From Acorus gramineus (lineage: Eukaryota > Streptophyta > Magnoliopsida > Acorales > Acoraceae), in the NCBI GenBank assembly GCA_030737835.1, contig JAUJYN010000017.1, positions 2,294,001 through 2,358,000 of the forward strand: 64,000 bases of DNA, in the 5' to 3' direction. Made by a program: the position numbers and the translations under genes. Shown one piece after another: positions 61,551 to 64,000 of this stretch; the first letter of the stretch is position 1, and each line of letters starts with the position of its first letter. Under the pieces are notes generated by a model that made no database searches, had not been told where the DNA came from, and worked only from the letters and a program-made list of their open reading frames with translations.

Positions 61551-62480
61551 TGGATTTCTATTAATAAACACAAAAATATTTTTAGAATTTTAAAATAACA
61601 AATAAAGAACTCAAATATTCAAATTCAACATGAATTATTCATACCCATATAAATAAAATAAAAGCAATCAGTATATTTCATATATGTAAATATATCTTTT
61701 TACTTTTATATATGTTTAAACATTATAAAAATATATATATACATTTATATTGTACAATAATAGAAACATTTTCAAGGAAAATCAAATCAAACATTATACA
61801 TATACAATAATGATTCCCAAGCCCCAACTTCACAGGCCCCAAACCAGGCCCCATGAGGTGGCAAGTGTACATTGTCTTTTATACCCTTAACGCTTGTTTT
61901 TAGGAAACACTGATTCGGTTACGATTTCTTTCCAAATGGGGCGTCAACATTGAATGTCATTAGCAACCGCTAATCATGGAGAATTATATCTGTCGATCAG
62001 TTTTTGGTTTACAATTGCTGATATTATTTGATCTTCAGCAATCAAAACCGAATCATATTAGAGGAATAAATCGTAGCAATCTCAAAGTTCAATAATGAAT
62101 GCGATTATCAACAGCAGATCGTGGAGAATTTCAATTGTCGATCATTTTCGATTTCCAGCAATCAAAACCGAATCATATATGATGAACGTCTTGTAGCAGT
62201 CCCACGATTTTAATATTTTTCGAGTTGGATCTCCCATCAATGTCGTCCGAATCAGGTTTGTCATGTTTTTTTAATATTTTGATTTTATTTGAATGAAAGT
62301 CACAACTGAAATTAAAATTAAATTTTTGATGATAACATATTTAATCTATGTTGCATGTTTCAATTTAAAAAATAAATTTTTTTTATGTATCGGTCGTTAT
62401 TTCACACTTTTTTATTTTGTTTCAGTTTAATTTCATAAATATAACTTTCGATATTGTTACATTTAATTGATAATGGTTTG
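61551..62480. other. AT-rich intergenic stretch, no gene seen
   Basis: CAATCAAAACCGAATCATAT occurs twice (about 62039 and 62159) within a roughly 120-base direct repeat that also includes the CGATCA and GGAGAATT stretches; the repeat is imperfect. No gene is recognised. Confidence 0.5.
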
Positions 62481-63680
62481 TGTGATGTTAATGTTACACT
62501 CTTGAACTCGAAATACTTATTTTAAAAATTTTGTTACGTTCATAAATGTATCAATTTGAAATATAACATTCTCAAGTGTATTGCATTTCTTTCAATATTG
62601 CATTTCTTTCTATAATGCAAATGGAAATTATGTTTGTTACAGTTATAAATGTAACAGTGAAATACATTCTTTTGTAGGGGATTCTGTTACATTTTCTTTG
62701 GAAGGAAGTGCACTAGAAGGTGAATTAGATGATTTCAAAAGGCAAAGAGTACTGAAGTTATTCTTCCGAGTGTTGGAATGTCCTTTCTCTCGAAAAATGA
62801 TGTTATGATATTTTATAAAAAATTTGCTCACAGTGAAAGTTTTGGCATTGGGAAGATTCACAGTAAAAAGGATGACAATGCAGAGATTATTTTAACTTTC
62901 ACGTTGTCAGAGTGTTGTTATAATGTGATGAACAAACATGATTTTATTTTGTTACATTTGAGTCTTGATGTAATAGTTTTTATCAAATGTAACAGTGTTT
63001 AACAGGTTTTAATGTTAAATCTGTTTGTGTTACATTCAAGATGTGTGGACTTTGTGACATTCAAGATGTATGTATTGTGTTACATTACATTCAAGATGTT
63101 ACATTTTTTAATATGAATGTCAATTGTTTTTTACATACATATTTCTGCTACATTTCTACGACACTGTTACATTTTGTTAGATAATATGTTTTGTTACAGA
63201 ATGTCACACTTAATGTGACATTGATTTGTGACATTCATAAGAATGTCAAATTAACATATTGCTATTACAGTGATACAGCAATGTGACATAATCATAAGAC
63301 TGTTAAATTCACTTATATATAAGTTACCTTTATGCAACACTGTTACATTGTTTTACAGTTTTAATCACATAAATGTAACATATATGTCCATACATATCCT
63401 TTTTTTCTGTTACATTCATATAACTGTAACAAAATGTGACTAAATATAACATATAAAACACTATTACATTCTATTACAATTACAATCACTTAAATGTAAC
63501 ATATTCAAAACAACTGATTGTTACATTCATGATTAAATTTCATGAATGTTTCCACAAATATACTGTTTTTCTGTTTCATTCATATAAATGTAACAAAATG
63601 TAACATTTACAACACACCTTACATTCATTGCAGTAATTTAAAAGTAAATCATCTATTCAATTGTTTGTTACATTTTTGGA
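62481..63680. repeat. Region dense in TGTTACATT / AATGTAACA motifs
   Basis: More than 20 copies of the core TTACATT or its inverse are scattered over about 1.2 kb, in both orientations and with variable spacing (for example 62685, 62953, 63028, 63077-63105, 63165, 63336, 63373, 63408, 63465, 63493, 63518, 63590-63606, 63628, 63667). They are not in a simple tandem order. TGTGACATT variants are mixed in. Confidence 0.75.
62733..62925 (+). pseudogene. FAR1-like DNA-binding domain fragment
   Basis: The frame reads VILPSVGMSFLSKNDVMIFY, then KKFAHSESFGIGKIHSKKDD, matching the beginning of the FAR1/FHY3 DNA-binding domain (P-x-VGM-x-F-x-S…FYxxYAxxxGF). It is preceded by an in-frame TGA at 62730-62732 and the expected cysteine/histidine part downstream is not evident. 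FAR1-type proteins derive from MULE transposases, so this may be either a host gene relic or a transposon piece. Confidence 0.55.
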
Positions 63681-64000
63681 ATGAAGAAACAAAAAATGTC
63701 TCATTCTTCATAATCGCTTAAAAACTTTAAATCGTTTTTTTTTTTAAAGGAAGGAACAAAAACAGAAAATGTTTATTTTTCGTCATCATTGTTTGAATAT
63801 GATGTTAAAATATTGGCAAAGAATCGTCGGATTGAATTGAAGAATATTTGAAGAACAGATTTTGGGAATGCAAAAGAAAAAAAAATTCTTCTATTCGGAT
63901 CGTCGAAACGGAAAAGAAAGGGGGTTTCGATTAAACAATTGGGTTTTTTTTTACCTAGATTTTATTAGATGGTATGATTTCATTTGAATGTTTGTTGTGA
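63681..64000. other. Right edge, no gene recognised
   Basis: AT-rich sequence with homopolymer runs. No open frame with recognisable content reaches the edge. Confidence 0.4.

Noticed and set aside
1..64000. CRISPR arrays, bacterial operons or ribosomal/tRNA genes
   Set aside because: Nothing of this kind was seen; spliceosomal introns, plant transposon families and long LTRs show plant nuclear DNA. The tRNA-Met-like strings are primer-binding sites only.

Overview
The window is plant nuclear DNA and is mostly a nested stack of transposable elements. It holds one clear host gene, a five-exon ROP GTPase-activating protein (CRIB plus RhoGAP) at 55651-60443 on the + strand. The host is probably a monocot (inference): exon 1 of that gene is very GC-rich at third positions while the later exons are AT-rich, a gradient usual in monocots, and the gypsy-type elements have LTRs of about 3 kb.

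Layout. 1-3385: broken giant LTRs that cut into a Copia element. 3386-6477: the Copia remnant (- sense, no RT in the window, PBS and a short LTR at its right end). 6513-18591: a giant solo LTR (+ sense, TSD AGCAT) split by a two-LTR gypsy element at 8282-17372 (- sense, TSD GAATG). 18592-22797: AT-rich DNA with one probable hAT relic. 22798-35145: a CACTA (En/Spm) transposon (TSD GTA) with DUF4216 and Transposase_24 pseudogenes on the - strand and a captured RRM exon on the + strand. This CACTA was hit by a giant solo LTR (27395-33935, + sense, TSD AGTAC), which was itself hit by a - sense solo LTR (27945-30993, TSD CTCTC). 35166-37580: a hAT-like MITE, a 135-bp tandem duplication and a small Copia-type non-autonomous LTR element. 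39744-45718: a solo LTR of a second giant family (+ sense, TSD GATAT), split by a - sense solo LTR (42053-45125, TSD CGCAT). 46254-46721: a CpG-dense palindromic element in a (TA)n tract. 48424-49330: a palindrome cluster followed by MULE zinc-knuckle and plant-mobile-domain relics. 50065-53355: another solo LTR of the second family (- sense, TSD AAAAG), carrying a Mutator-type MITE. 53356-55650: intergenic DNA and the gene's upstream region. 60444-64000: 3' flank, a short tandem array and a region dense in TGTTACATT motifs with a FAR1-like fragment.

The most unusual observation concerns the giant LTRs. Although the families have diverged, they share an apparent splicing layout in sense orientation: a 5' donor, a short internal exon between a clean acceptor and a GTGAGTG donor (exactly 36 nt in five copies of one family, 39, 46 and 55 nt in relatives), and a strongly conserved downstream acceptor module seen in ten copies. 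The retroelement genes here are all broken, so the LTRs may act mainly as sources of spliced non-coding RNA. All coordinates, TSDs and splice calls were read by eye; no alignment or database search was run.
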